NCBI GenBank assembly: GCA_009841615.1
Contig: VXLL01000026.1
Location: 1 to 34,184, forward strand
Direction of reading: 5' to 3'
Source: Gammaproteobacteria bacterium
Lineage (GTDB): Bacteria; Pseudomonadota; Gammaproteobacteria; Pseudomonadales; Azotimanducaceae
Length of the DNA stretch: 34,184 bases
The position numbers and the translations under genes were made by a program. Within the stretch, counting starts at the first letter, position 1, and each line of letters begins with the position of its first letter. Positions 16,579 to 24,413 of the stretch are shown here, in pieces. Below the pieces are notes generated by a model. It was not told the DNA's origin. It made no database searches and saw only the letters and a program-made list of their open reading frames with translations.

Positions 16579-18459
16579 TTGTTGCAGTTCAGAGACATCT
16601 ATTTCAAATACGACGATCAACCGCTTTTTTCGGGATTATCGCTAACAATCCACGCTGGGCATAAAGCCTGTATCGTTGGACGGAATGGGATTGGAAAGAC
16701 CACGCTATTCGAGCTACTTCTCGGAAGTCTGATTCCAGACGACGGGGATATACGCTATCCTAAGGAATGGCGCGTCGCGACTTTGCGTCAGAACGTAGCT
16801 CCGAGTGAGCGTTCGGCCCTCGATTTTGTGATGGATGGTGATGCGACCTTGCGTAGTCTCGAACACAAGATCGAAATGGCGACAAAGAATGCTGACGAAA
16901 ATGAGCTCGTAGCTGCGTTGAGTGCATATGAGGATCAGGGCGGGTACCGATACGCTCAACGCGCCGAAACTATTTTGCACGGACTGGGATTTACGGCCGA
17001 AGACTTTGACAAACGGCATGGCGAATTCTCTGGTGGCTGGCGCATTCGCCTTAATCTCGCTCAAACATTAATGGTACCTTCCGATTACCTCTTACTCGAT
17101 GAACCAACGAATCATTTAGATCTAGAAGCCGTGTCATGGCTCTATCGTTGGCTACTCAAGTACAAAGGGACGGTCGTTTTGATCGCACACGATCGCGAAT
17201 TCATTGATCGAATTGCTACAGAAATCATACATTTGGATCAGGGAGTTGCCAGAACGTATAGTGGAGGATACAGTGCGTTTGAAAAGCAACGTGCAGCTCT
17301 ATTATTAGAACAGGACACACTACTGCAAAGACAGGAGAAAGAAAGAGCTCGCATTCAAAAATTTGTCGATCGATTTCGCGCAAAGGCAAGTAAGGCTAAG
17401 CAAGTTCAGAGTAGGATTAAATTACTCGAAAAAATGACTTATACGGCTGTTTTACGTGATGAAGCACCCTATAAGTTTTCGTTTTCGTCTCCAACTCGTT
17501 TCGATCAGCCAATGGTGAGCTTTGAGACTTGTACTTTAGGGTACGCCCAGCATCAGGTAATTAAGGAATTCACCCAAAGAATCTACCCTAGAGATCGAAT
17601 CGGTATTCTTGGAATCAACGGTGCTGGTAAGACGACGCTGTTAAAAGCGATCGCAAACGAACTTGACCCATTACAAGGCTCCGTGGAAGTAAGTGAACAC
17701 ACGACCGTCGGTTACTTCGCACAGCATCAGTTGGAGGTGGTAGAGGGTACGCTTTCAGCATACGAGCACATTGAAGCGAGTACGGAAATTTCTTCACAGT
17801 CGATCCGAAATTTTTTGGGTAGTTGGGGATTTTCCGGATCGATGATATATCGGCCGGTTTCCCAATTGAGTGGAGGTGAAAAAGCACGTTTAGTACTCGC
17901 AAAGCTTGCTTTGCAAAGACCCGCGTTATTGGTTCTGGACGAACCAACAAACCATCTCGATTTAGAAATGCGTAATTCACTCGCGAGTGCATTGGACAAC
18001 TTTGAAGGAGCAGTCGTTGTCGTCGCACACGATCAACATCTTCTTCGTCAGTGTGTTAATGAATTTTGGCTAATTCGTGGTGGAAAGATCTCCGTGTATC
18101 GAGGAGACTTAGACGACTATGAAGCGATGGTGAGCCCGGCTGGAAATGGAGAAGTCGATACGCAAAGTTCAAACTCCAAAGCTAAAAGAAAACATCGAGC
18201 TTTAATGCGCGAGCAGAAGAGAGCTTTCGCTAGAGAAATTGATCGTATAGAGACTTCTTTGGAAGAAATTTCTGGAGAAGTACAGTCGTTAACCGAACGC
18301 TTACAAGACCCTGCGACTTTGAAACACTTGGATCGTAATGAGTTGAACAGTCTTCTCGCACGTCACAACGACCTCACTCAGGAGACAGCGCGCTTGGAAG
18401 CTCGGTGGTACTCGCTTACCGAGTCAATGGATCGATTTACTGAAAATCACTCTCATTGA
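16579..18459 (+). CDS. yheS: ABC-F ATPase, YheS type
   Basis: The 626-residue product (E. coli YheS is 637) has two tandem ATPase cassettes and no membrane domain. Cassette 1: Walker A GRNGIGKTT (34-42), signature SGGWRIRLNLAQ, Walker B LLLDEPTNHLDLEAV. A linker (about 235-305) contains RFRAKASKAKQVQSRIKLLE, typical of the P-site tRNA-interaction motif. Cassette 2: GINGAGKTT, LSGGEKARLVLAKL, LVLDEPTNHLDL. The tail (about 530-620) is a charged coiled coil. ABC-F proteins bind the ribosomal E site and modulate stalled translation. The start is TTG 16579 (or TTG 16582), which fits the length of the E. coli N-terminus, but no Shine-Dalgarno is visible. Its stop region overlaps the 3' end of the convergent PDZ gene. 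Confidence 0.93.
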   Translation: MLQFRDIYFKYDDQPLFSGLSLTIHAGHKACIVGRNGIGKTTLFELLLGSLIPDDGDIRYPKEWRVATLRQNVAPSERSALDFVMDGDATLRSLEHKIEMATKNADENELVAALSAYEDQGGYRYAQRAETILHGLGFTAEDFDKRHGEFSGGWRIRLNLAQTLMVPSDYLLLDEPTNHLDLEAVSWLYRWLLKYKGTVVLIAHDREFIDRIATEIIHLDQGVARTYSGGYSAFEKQRAALLLEQDTLLQRQEKERARIQKFVDRFRAKASKAKQVQSRIKLLEKMTYTAVLRDEAPYKFSFSSPTRFDQPMVSFETCTLGYAQHQVIKEFTQRIYPRDRIGILGINGAGKTTLLKAIANELDPLQGSVEVSEHTTVGYFAQHQLEVVEGTLSAYEHIEASTEISSQSIRNFLGSWGFSGSMIYRPVSQLSGGEKARLVLAKLALQRPALLVLDEPTNHLDLEMRNSLASALDNFEGAVVVVAHDQHLLRQCVNEFWLIRGGKISVYRGDLDDYEAMVSPAGNGEVDTQSSNSKAKRKHRALMREQKRAFAREIDRIETSLEEISGEVQSLTERLQDPATLKHLDRNELNSLLARHNDLTQETARLEARWYSLTESMDRFTENHSH

Positions 18460-19460
18460 ATCATTTGATCTTCGGCATTTCGAAAGATCACTGATGTTCG
18501 CTCCAATTCTATTTCGACCTTCTTCCCTTTGCGTTTTACTTCAGCGTTAATCATGTCGTTCTCGGAGAACTTCAATGCCTTGGTAACATGATCTATCGCT
18601 CGGATCGCCGTGTCTTCGATATCTACCAAGACATCTCCCGCCTTGAAATCACTGTCCTCAGGGGCTTTTAATACTAGTACGCCAAACTCTACGTCGAAAT
18701 ACTGTCCCATCTCTTCTTCGATTTCTAACAGAAACACTGATGGAGGGGCTTTGTATTCAAAGGTAACCACACCTGGGCTACCTTGATCCCACATCAGTAT
18801 TGGCCCCGTTGGTCCCTTAATTTGTTTCAGGGCATACTTTGTCTTTGTGAGCATCGCTTCGTCGTCATTCTCGATCTCAAGGTCAACGTCTTTTTTGTCT
18901 CGACTGACCGTGAGAGCAAGCGGAGGAAAGCCTTTGATCACATTGGCATAAGGAAATAGATAGTATTGCATTGTCGCCACTGGGTCATCAAGTTCGTCAA
19001 CTGCAACTTGTCCGTTAATTTTTACTATGACGTCGTTTACCTTGAGTTCAGTGAGATGAAATCGCCCCTCCGGCTCTATGGATTTCACCAACACTTGGTT
19101 TTCTGGCGTGACTTCTAAAGTGATGCCTAGTTCAGGTTCACCGAAACCTGCAAATCTCCCTGAAAGATTGTTTAGCATTGTCTTCATAAAGTCTTCAATC
19201 GGTGAGACCATGTCTTCGACATTCATAGCATTTGAAAGGTCTACTAGGGCACTTTCGGCTAAAACCCATGACTCCAGCTCAGCTAACGTGTCCAAGTATC
19301 GGTCGCTGTCGAGGAGTTGTTGCAACTCTTCAACTGGCGCATTGTCTTGTTCGTCTTCATCGTTAGAGGGTTGTTTTTCAGCCCACACTGTCGTTGCGAT
19401 CAAAATCGCAAGAGCTAAAGACAGTATTCGATGCATTTTTCTTTTATTTTTGTCATTCAT
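18453..19460 (-). CDS. Exported PDZ-domain protein, most divergent paralog of the array
   Basis: From ATG 19460 the product has 335 residues. It opens with a Sec signal peptide (helix LSLALAILIATTVWA, cleavage after VWA). A helical stretch (about 45-105) is followed by a PDZ-like domain with GITLEVTPENQVLVKSIEP and KVNDVIVKINGQ (about 115-205), then the C-terminal module shared by all four proteins, here FLLEIEEEMGQYF, VEFGVLVLKAP and KAGDVLVDIEDTAIR. There is no serine-protease domain, so it is an adaptor or binder rather than an HtrA. It lacks the strong coiled coil and the ILE-type C-terminus of its siblings (ends QMIQ). A TTG 19490 would extend it 10 residues into the upstream gene; the ATG fits the signal peptide better. 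It is last in the operon and converges with yheS. Confidence 0.72.
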   Translation of the reverse strand: MNDKNKRKMHRILSLALAILIATTVWAEKQPSNDEDEQDNAPVEELQQLLDSDRYLDTLAELESWVLAESALVDLSNAMNVEDMVSPIEDFMKTMLNNLSGRFAGFGEPELGITLEVTPENQVLVKSIEPEGRFHLTELKVNDVIVKINGQVAVDELDDPVATMQYYLFPYANVIKGFPPLALTVSRDKKDVDLEIENDDEAMLTKTKYALKQIKGPTGPILMWDQGSPGVVTFEYKAPPSVFLLEIEEEMGQYFDVEFGVLVLKAPEDSDFKAGDVLVDIEDTAIRAIDHVTKALKFSENDMINAEVKRKGKKVEIELERTSVIFRNAEDQMIQ

Positions 19461-19486
19461 AATTTGTAAATTTCTTGATACTAAGT

Positions 19487-20449
19487 TCAATCCAAGATCG
19501 TCCGTAACCTAAATTCATCCTTGTCTAAAGTCACACTTTTCTCCCGTTTATTTCGTTTCACTAGAACCGTGAGTTCTTCTTCATCATCCCGTATCTCTTC
19601 AATTGCATGGGACACTGTACGGATCGGTTGATCGTTAATTTTCAACAAAATGTCTCCGGGTTGCATACCCTCGACCCCTTCAGCTTCTAATACTAACACA
19701 CCAAACTCTACTCCGAAGTAGCGACCAAATTCTTCTTCGATGTCCATGACATATATGGTGTCGCTCTGACGATCTAAATCTGGTTGGAACAGAGTACTCA
19801 CGCGATCGCGAACATTGTTCAAAACTGCGGGTATTTGAGTTGTAGCAGTTTCTTCAAAACCTATCGACGACCAACGGACGGTCGCGACATCCACGTTCAT
19901 CACTTCGTCCCCGCGAAGCAGAGTGATCTGAATGATGGAACCTGGTGGATTTGAATTGATTAATTCGACTGTAGCTTCAACTGGATTGTCTAGATTAGCT
20001 ACCTCCACATCGCCGATTCTTGTGATCACGTCTCCATCACGAATACGGGCTATGTTCGCGGGAGCTCCTTCGATGACTCTGATAATTGGCACTCCAGTGT
20101 CCGTCGCTTGATCCAACTGCACACCAATGAAGCCTTTGGTCGCGTCTTCTTCAAGCCGCATGAACCGAGATTCGAGAGTGTCAATAGGCTGCACTCGTAT
20201 CGATGGAATTTCATCAACGCGTAGTTCGTCGAACAGTTTTTGCATTGTTTCAAGACGTACTTCTAGCTCGTGCATCTGAGCTTCCAACTCTTTCAATCGA
20301 CTGTCTTCACTTCGCTGTTTAAGAATAGCTTCTTCTTTGGCGTCTACCGTATCAGAGTCATCGGCAACCAGGTTCAAATTTAAGCTTGCAAAGACGCAAA
20401 CGATACAGGCCAGAGTAATAGAAGCTCTCAGATAAATGGATCTAAACAT
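19487..20449 (-). CDS. Exported PDZ-domain protein with coiled coil, paralog 2
   Basis: The 320-residue product has a hydrophobic signal helix (about 9-28), a heptad-like coiled coil (about 38-78, LKELEAQMHELEVRLETMQ), one PDZ domain (about 106-191: GFIGVQLDQATDTGVPIIRV, RIRDGDVITRIGD) and the shared C-terminal PDZ-like module (231-320: VMDIEEEFGRYFGVEFGVLV, MQPGDILLKINDQPIR). It ends in TILD. A periplasmic or membrane-tethered location is inferred from the signal. No Shine-Dalgarno is visible before ATG 20449. It is 27 bases from its upstream sibling and its stop lies just upstream of paralog 1, so it is part of the same operon. The ligand is unknown; the C-terminal module carries GVLV in the position of the PDZ carboxylate-binding loop. 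Confidence 0.75.
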   Translation of the reverse strand: MFRSIYLRASITLACIVCVFASLNLNLVADDSDTVDAKEEAILKQRSEDSRLKELEAQMHELEVRLETMQKLFDELRVDEIPSIRVQPIDTLESRFMRLEEDATKGFIGVQLDQATDTGVPIIRVIEGAPANIARIRDGDVITRIGDVEVANLDNPVEATVELINSNPPGSIIQITLLRGDEVMNVDVATVRWSSIGFEETATTQIPAVLNNVRDRVSTLFQPDLDRQSDTIYVMDIEEEFGRYFGVEFGVLVLEAEGVEGMQPGDILLKINDQPIRTVSHAIEEIRDDEEELTVLVKRNKREKSVTLDKDEFRLRTILD

Positions 20450-20476
20450 TGTTGAATTCGATTAAATACTTTGTAG

Positions 20477-21517
20477 TCATTCCAGAATTGCGCGCAAACT
20501 AAATTTGTCCTTTTCGAGCGACATGTTCATTTCTTTTTTCTTTCGTTTAATTTGAAGCTCGACCTCATCTCCTGCGTTGTGTTTATGCTGGAATGCTTGC
20601 GAAATGGACCTTATGGGTTTATCGTCAATTTTTAGAAGAATGTCACCCGCTTGGATGTCGTCGACATTTGGTGCTTTGACCACCAAGACGCCGTACTCCA
20701 CATCAAAGTAGCTACCTAAGTCTTCTTCTATTTCCATCATAAAAACTTTGTTTTCAGCTCCAGGAAAACTGGCAGTGATAATGTTCCAAATTTCCGGATC
20801 CACCGGCGCGTTATTGATCGTGACTCCTTCAATAGCGTGCCATTGTCCGCCCATAGCGCGGAGCTTCTCCATCGACAATTGGTCGATTGTGGCCACTTCT
20901 ATTTCCTTCTCATCTTCGTTCCGTTGTAAGGTTAACCGAACAACGGTACCCGGTTGTCGCGAAGAGATTGCTTCAATCGCAGATTGAACGGGATCATCGA
21001 GGTTAAACATTTCGATGTCGTCTATTCGGAGAATTACGTCTCCAGCTTCAACACCTGCGAGGTACGCCGGCGCGGTATCCATCACACCTTTGATCAACAC
21101 CCCGTTCTCCGATGCATCCTCCAACGCGACACCTATAACTCCGTATTTGTACCGTTGATTGCTCCACAAAATGGGGTTCCGAACTATATTGAAAGTGAAC
21201 GGAGCGATCTGCTCGGTAAGCTTGCTAGTGAGCAACAGAACATCATCGTAGACTTCTTGAGAATCATGGAGCTCCGAAGCGAATTTCTTTAGTTGATTTC
21301 GCGCTTCTTGTAGTTCTACTGCCGCGGCGTCAAACAACTTTTGAGCTTCATCAAACTTGGATTTAGCTGCTTTTACGCTAGCTTCCTTAGTCTGAATTTC
21401 TTGAGTCGTTTCTTCTACTTCCGGCGCAGTCGCTGTATCATCAGTATCGGATTGCAACACCACGACAAGTAGGAATACAACGATGAACGCTAGGATGTTG
21501 GATGCTTTCATAAACAT
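20477..21517 (-). CDS. Exported or anchored PDZ-domain protein with coiled coil, paralog 3
   Basis: The 346-residue product has an N-terminal hydrophobic helix (about 7-22) without a clear cleavage site, so it may be a membrane anchor. A coiled coil follows (about 42-90, with EASVKAAKSKFDEAQKLFDA and a heptad pattern). One PDZ domain spans about 125-212 (YGVIGVALEDASENGVLIKG, GVEAGDVILRIDDIEM). The shared C-terminal module spans 257-346 (MMEIEEDLGSYFDVEYGVLV, IQAGDILLKIDDKPIR) and ends RAILE. Its 3' end is nearly the same as that of paralog 4 at the protein level, suggesting recent duplication. ATG 21517 and ATG 21511 are both possible; no Shine-Dalgarno is clear. It sits 29 bases from the next gene upstream. 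Confidence 0.75.
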   Translation of the reverse strand: MFMKASNILAFIVVFLLVVVLQSDTDDTATAPEVEETTQEIQTKEASVKAAKSKFDEAQKLFDAAAVELQEARNQLKKFASELHDSQEVYDDVLLLTSKLTEQIAPFTFNIVRNPILWSNQRYKYGVIGVALEDASENGVLIKGVMDTAPAYLAGVEAGDVILRIDDIEMFNLDDPVQSAIEAISSRQPGTVVRLTLQRNEDEKEIEVATIDQLSMEKLRAMGGQWHAIEGVTINNAPVDPEIWNIITASFPGAENKVFMMEIEEDLGSYFDVEYGVLVVKAPNVDDIQAGDILLKIDDKPIRSISQAFQHKHNAGDEVELQIKRKKKEMNMSLEKDKFSLRAILE

Positions 21518-21546
21518 GTTGTTTTATCTAATTGACTGAAGAAATA

Positions 21547-22968
21547 TCACTCCAATATTGCGTGCAAACTAAATTGATCTTTATCGAGGGTAACGCTCTT
21601 TTCTCTTTTATTCCTCTTCAACAGAATCTTGACTTCATCGTCCGCGTCTTGTTTGTGTCGAAAGGCTTGCGATAGCGACCGGACAGGTTTTTCGTCGATT
21701 TCTAAAAGAATGTCTCCAGCTTGAATCCCTTCTACATCCTCTGCTTTGAGTACAAGAACACCGTACTCAACGTTGAAGTAGCCACCGAACTCCTCTTCAA
21801 TCTCCATGACGAATATTTTGTTGTCTTTACTTGGAGAGTTCAGCAAGATGGCCGGGTCACTAATAGCCCATGAAATTCCACGCGACTCTGGAACCAAGAC
21901 GTTTCTAACTGAGGGCACCCGCTCCATAGTACGTGCGGTCATCGCATTTAAGGACTCTCTATCAATGACAGCTACACTGATGTCCTGCTTCTTACGGTCG
22001 CGTTCAATCTTCAAACGGATGATCGACCCAGGTTGTTTTAATGCTGTAAACGCAGCCGTGAAAGCCTTTGGATTGTCTAATTTGGAGAGTTCAATTTTCC
22101 CTATTGCCAAAATCTCATCGTCTGCTTGAATGCCGGCAATGTCTGCAGGTGCCCCTTCATAAACCTCTCGAATCGGTACACCAGCGTCCGTTGCCTCACC
22201 TAGAAAGACTCCAATTACTCCGCTTTGGTATCTTTGTTCTATCGCTCGTCGATCATTGAAGTATGAGTTTGGAGGAGGAGTTCGATCAGAAAAGTTCCGC
22301 GCAGTCGTAGCGACGTCAACCTCCATCTCCTTTGCATCGCGAAGTAGTTTGAGTTGGATGATAGAACCAGGTTTGTACGAAGCGACTAACGCGAGGACGG
22401 TAGCCACTGGATCATCTATTTTGGAAACCCTTACACCGCTTACACTCCGAATAACATCGCCAGCTCGAACGCCAGCGATTCGTGAAGCGGATCCTTCATA
22501 CACTTCTACAATGGGTACTCCAGCATCTGTTGCCTCGTCCAACAAGACACCAATGTAGCCCTTTTGTGTCGAAGTATTTGTTACTGACGAATCAAACAAA
22601 CTGGCGATCAGAGCTTTCCGATAATCATCATGAACAATATTTTGATCTGCGAGTTGTGAAGTAGCCGCTGCGTTTGCTGTTCGGAGTCGTTGTAGGTCTT
22701 TCGCTGTTGCCTCGCGTAGACTAGCAGATTCTTTAATCCATTCGTTACGAGCTGTTCGCAACTCGGCAGCGCGAGCATCGAAAGCTTGTTGCTTTATTTT
22801 CAGCGCCTCTTGTGCTTCTTCAACTAAGGTTAATTTACTAAGATGTTCCTTGGTTACGTCGGCTGTCTGACTCGTTTCCGTGGTGATCGACTCGTCATCT
22901 TCCTTTGCAATACTGTTCAAACCCACCATGACGAGGGGAAGTAGCAAGAGCATTTGAATTGTTTTCAT
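21547..22968 (-). CDS. Exported protein with two PDZ domains plus the shared C-terminal module, paralog 4
   Basis: From ATG 22968 the product has 473 residues; GGAG nine bases upstream supports this ATG over TTG 22983. A signal peptide (about 3-21, ends SIA) is followed by a coiled coil (about 45-100), PDZ-A (137-222: YIGVLLDEATDAGVPIVEV, GVRAGDVIRSVSG), PDZ-B (249-336: VIGVFLGEATDAGVPIREV, IQADDEILAIGK), and the shared module (384-473: VMEIEEEFGGYFNVEYGVLV, IQAGDILLEIDEKPVR), ending HAILE. PDZ-A and PDZ-B are internal duplicates of the single PDZ in paralogs 2 and 3, which likely arose by duplication and loss. No protease domain is present. It is first of the four PDZ genes and follows the putative anti-sigma gene by 21 bases. 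Confidence 0.78.
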   Translation of the reverse strand: MKTIQMLLLLPLVMVGLNSIAKEDDESITTETSQTADVTKEHLSKLTLVEEAQEALKIKQQAFDARAAELRTARNEWIKESASLREATAKDLQRLRTANAAATSQLADQNIVHDDYRKALIASLFDSSVTNTSTQKGYIGVLLDEATDAGVPIVEVYEGSASRIAGVRAGDVIRSVSGVRVSKIDDPVATVLALVASYKPGSIIQLKLLRDAKEMEVDVATTARNFSDRTPPPNSYFNDRRAIEQRYQSGVIGVFLGEATDAGVPIREVYEGAPADIAGIQADDEILAIGKIELSKLDNPKAFTAAFTALKQPGSIIRLKIERDRKKQDISVAVIDRESLNAMTARTMERVPSVRNVLVPESRGISWAISDPAILLNSPSKDNKIFVMEIEEEFGGYFNVEYGVLVLKAEDVEGIQAGDILLEIDEKPVRSLSQAFRHKQDADDEVKILLKRNKREKSVTLDKDQFSLHAILE

Positions 22969-22989
22969 GACGCATTTCTCCAAAGTTGT

Positions 22990-23490
22990 TTAATTAAAGT
23001 GCACTACCTTTTGGTGCGCGCTCTTCTGTTGCTGAAGACGAATTGCAAGATAGTTCTCCTTAAGAGTTTCCCGAGTTTTCAGCAATTCTTGTCGCCGCGC
23101 GGTAGCACTCCGAGGGAGCTTTTCGATCTCTTGGTCGATGTTCGTTATCCGATGCACGATTGCAGTCGGTGTCAAAGCAGATGACCACTGTCGGAAATCA
23201 AGATCCGTAGGTGATGTTGATCTAGACTCTGCTACAGCTCCTTCGTTCTCTTCGATACCCTCATTCACCGCGACGTTTACCGGCGACGGAAACTTTGATT
23301 GCTGGTCGACTACGACCCAAAGAGTCGCGACAAACAGCGAAAGCACGACACTACACTGTATCAACTTTTGCTTGAATGTCTTTCTTCTTTGGATCGTATT
23401 CTGAACATCCAGCAACAAACCTTTGGGAGGGTCTTGAAGGGGAAGTTTTTGTAACTGCTCCGAGAAATTTTCGAAAGAATTTATGGACAT
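22990..23490 (-). CDS. Putative single-pass anti-sigma factor
   Basis: From ATG 23490 the product has 166 residues. A short N-terminal cytosolic part (about 1-45, SFENFSEQLQKLPLQDPPKG) precedes one hydrophobic helix (about 45-63, CSVVLSLFVATLWVVV). The rest is a polar, probably periplasmic region that ends in a charged helical stretch (about 108-160). This layout and its position right after an ECF sigma gene are typical of membrane anti-sigma factors, but no zinc-binding HxxxCxxC motif or other known anti-sigma signature is visible, so the role is inferred. The ATG lies inside the sigma gene's 3' end (overlap about 10 bases); GGAG nine bases upstream supports it. ATG 23505 is the alternative start. 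Confidence 0.62.
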   Translation of the reverse strand: MSINSFENFSEQLQKLPLQDPPKGLLLDVQNTIQRRKTFKQKLIQCSVVLSLFVATLWVVVDQQSKFPSPVNVAVNEGIEENEGAVAESRSTSPTDLDFRQWSSALTPTAIVHRITNIDQEIEKLPRSATARRQELLKTRETLKENYLAIRLQQQKSAHQKVVHFN

Positions 23491-24080
23491 GAAAGAGTGC
23501 TCCATGGGCTTAGTAGTTCAGTTTGGACCGACTTTCCCTCAGTCTCCTCCACGGGGAAACGTGAATCCGTTGAACTCATTTTTTGCGATAATCTTGAAAT
23601 AATCACTTTTGAATAACTCGTGCTGCGTTTGAGTATCTGCCCAATTTCTTTGTGGGTATATCCTTCCACACAGTACATCCAGACCACCAGTCTCGTCTTT
23701 GGATCCATCTTAGCCAGAGCTTTATCGATGTCTATTGAATTAGCCTGATCGATTTCTTCGAATCCTTCTTCCGGTTCTATGTCGATCCGTCGTTTATGCC
23801 AAGGTGAACGAATTCTCAGGTAGCACCGATTGATTGCAACGGTACGAACCCAACCGACGAATCGATCCGGATTCTTAACAGTATGGGCTTTGGAAATCAC
23901 ATCGACGAAAGTGTCCTGGGTGACGTCCTCGGCCGCGTGGCTATCTCCTAAAACTCGAAGCGCCATCGAGTACACGTGGGGCGACAGTAGTTCAAAGACC
24001 GTAGATTGGGCATTGACATCACCTTGCATAAGCTTATGCACTGTCTGCTCATCGATTTCCACACCGCGAATGCTGGTCAT
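23481..24080 (-). CDS. ECF-family RNA polymerase sigma factor
   Basis: The 199-residue product has region 2 (about 25-92: VFELLSPHVYSMALRVLGD, HAAEDVTQDTF, FVGWVRTVAINRC) and region 4 (about 125-178: LAKMDPKTRLVVWMYCVEGYTHKEIGQIL, with the helix-turn-helix continuing into SYSKVIISRLSQKM). Region 3 is absent, as is usual for ECF sigma factors. A 25-residue tail follows. It heads the minus-strand operon with the anti-sigma candidate and four PDZ proteins, so these are likely its regulators and possibly its regulon. A sigma-70-like promoter lies upstream (24128-24156). No clear Shine-Dalgarno precedes ATG 24080. Confidence 0.9.
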   Translation of the reverse strand: MTSIRGVEIDEQTVHKLMQGDVNAQSTVFELLSPHVYSMALRVLGDSHAAEDVTQDTFVDVISKAHTVKNPDRFVGWVRTVAINRCYLRIRSPWHKRRIDIEPEEGFEEIDQANSIDIDKALAKMDPKTRLVVWMYCVEGYTHKEIGQILKRSTSYSKVIISRLSQKMSSTDSRFPVEETEGKSVQTELLSPWSTLSCP

Positions 24081-24127
24081 GCTAAATTAGATTGTTCTTT
24101 TTGAAAAAAGGTCACAAACACTTGAAC

Positions 24128-24156
24128 ACTATATTAATTTCTTTGCGTTCGTCTAA
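24128..24156 (-). promoter_or_regulatory. Probable sigma-70 promoter of the sigma/anti-sigma/PDZ operon
   Basis: On the minus strand, -35 TTAGAC (24156-24151), a 17-base spacer, and -10 TATAGT (24133-24128) place a start site near 24121, about 40 bases before ATG 24080. It matches housekeeping sigma-70, so basal expression may not depend on the ECF factor itself. Confidence 0.5.
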
Positions 24157-24314
24157 TCGTCACATCATTAGTCAATGTTTTGTTTGGATGGTTCATAGCG
24201 AAAGAACGCTAGTCGTTGGAACCATAGGGATATGTCGGACATCTGTTAGTGGGTTAGGGGTACCTTCGGAGATTTCGATCACTTCAATCCTTCGATAGCT
24301 CACCCTCGTCCGAG

Positions 24315-24342
24315 TTGTAAACCTTTGTACTTCTCTTAAAAT
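24315..24342 (+). promoter_or_regulatory. Possible sigma-70 promoter of the phosphatase-STAS sensor gene
   Basis: TTGTAA (24315-24320), a 16-base spacer, and TAAAAT (24337-24342). A start near 24349 would leave a leader of about 65 bases that contains the hairpin at 24392-24409. A nearby TTGACA (24377-24382) has no fitting -10 box. Confidence 0.35.
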
Positions 24343-24391
24343 ATTGTGTTTATTCGATGCTATTTCAGAGTATCTCTTGACAGTAATGTTG

Positions 24392-24409
24392 GTGCGTACC
24401 ACTACGCAC
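24392..24409 (+). promoter_or_regulatory. Perfect inverted repeat just before the sensor start codon
   Basis: GTGCGTA and TACGCAC are exact complements around a CCAC loop, extended by one G-U pair in RNA. The right arm ends four bases before GTG 24414, and no Shine-Dalgarno is visible in between. It could be an operator, or an RNA hairpin that limits ribosome access. Confidence 0.4.
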
Positions 24410-24413
24410 TTGG

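Noticed and set aside
18462..18492. GATCTT/AAGATC hairpin near the yheS and PDZ gene ends
   Set aside because: The stem is short, lies in coding sequence and has no T-run on either strand.
24218..24246. GGAACC followed by TCTGT, resembling a sigma-E-type promoter toward the sensor gene
   Set aside because: The spacing is too long and the -10 element is poor; one chance match is expected in a region this size.
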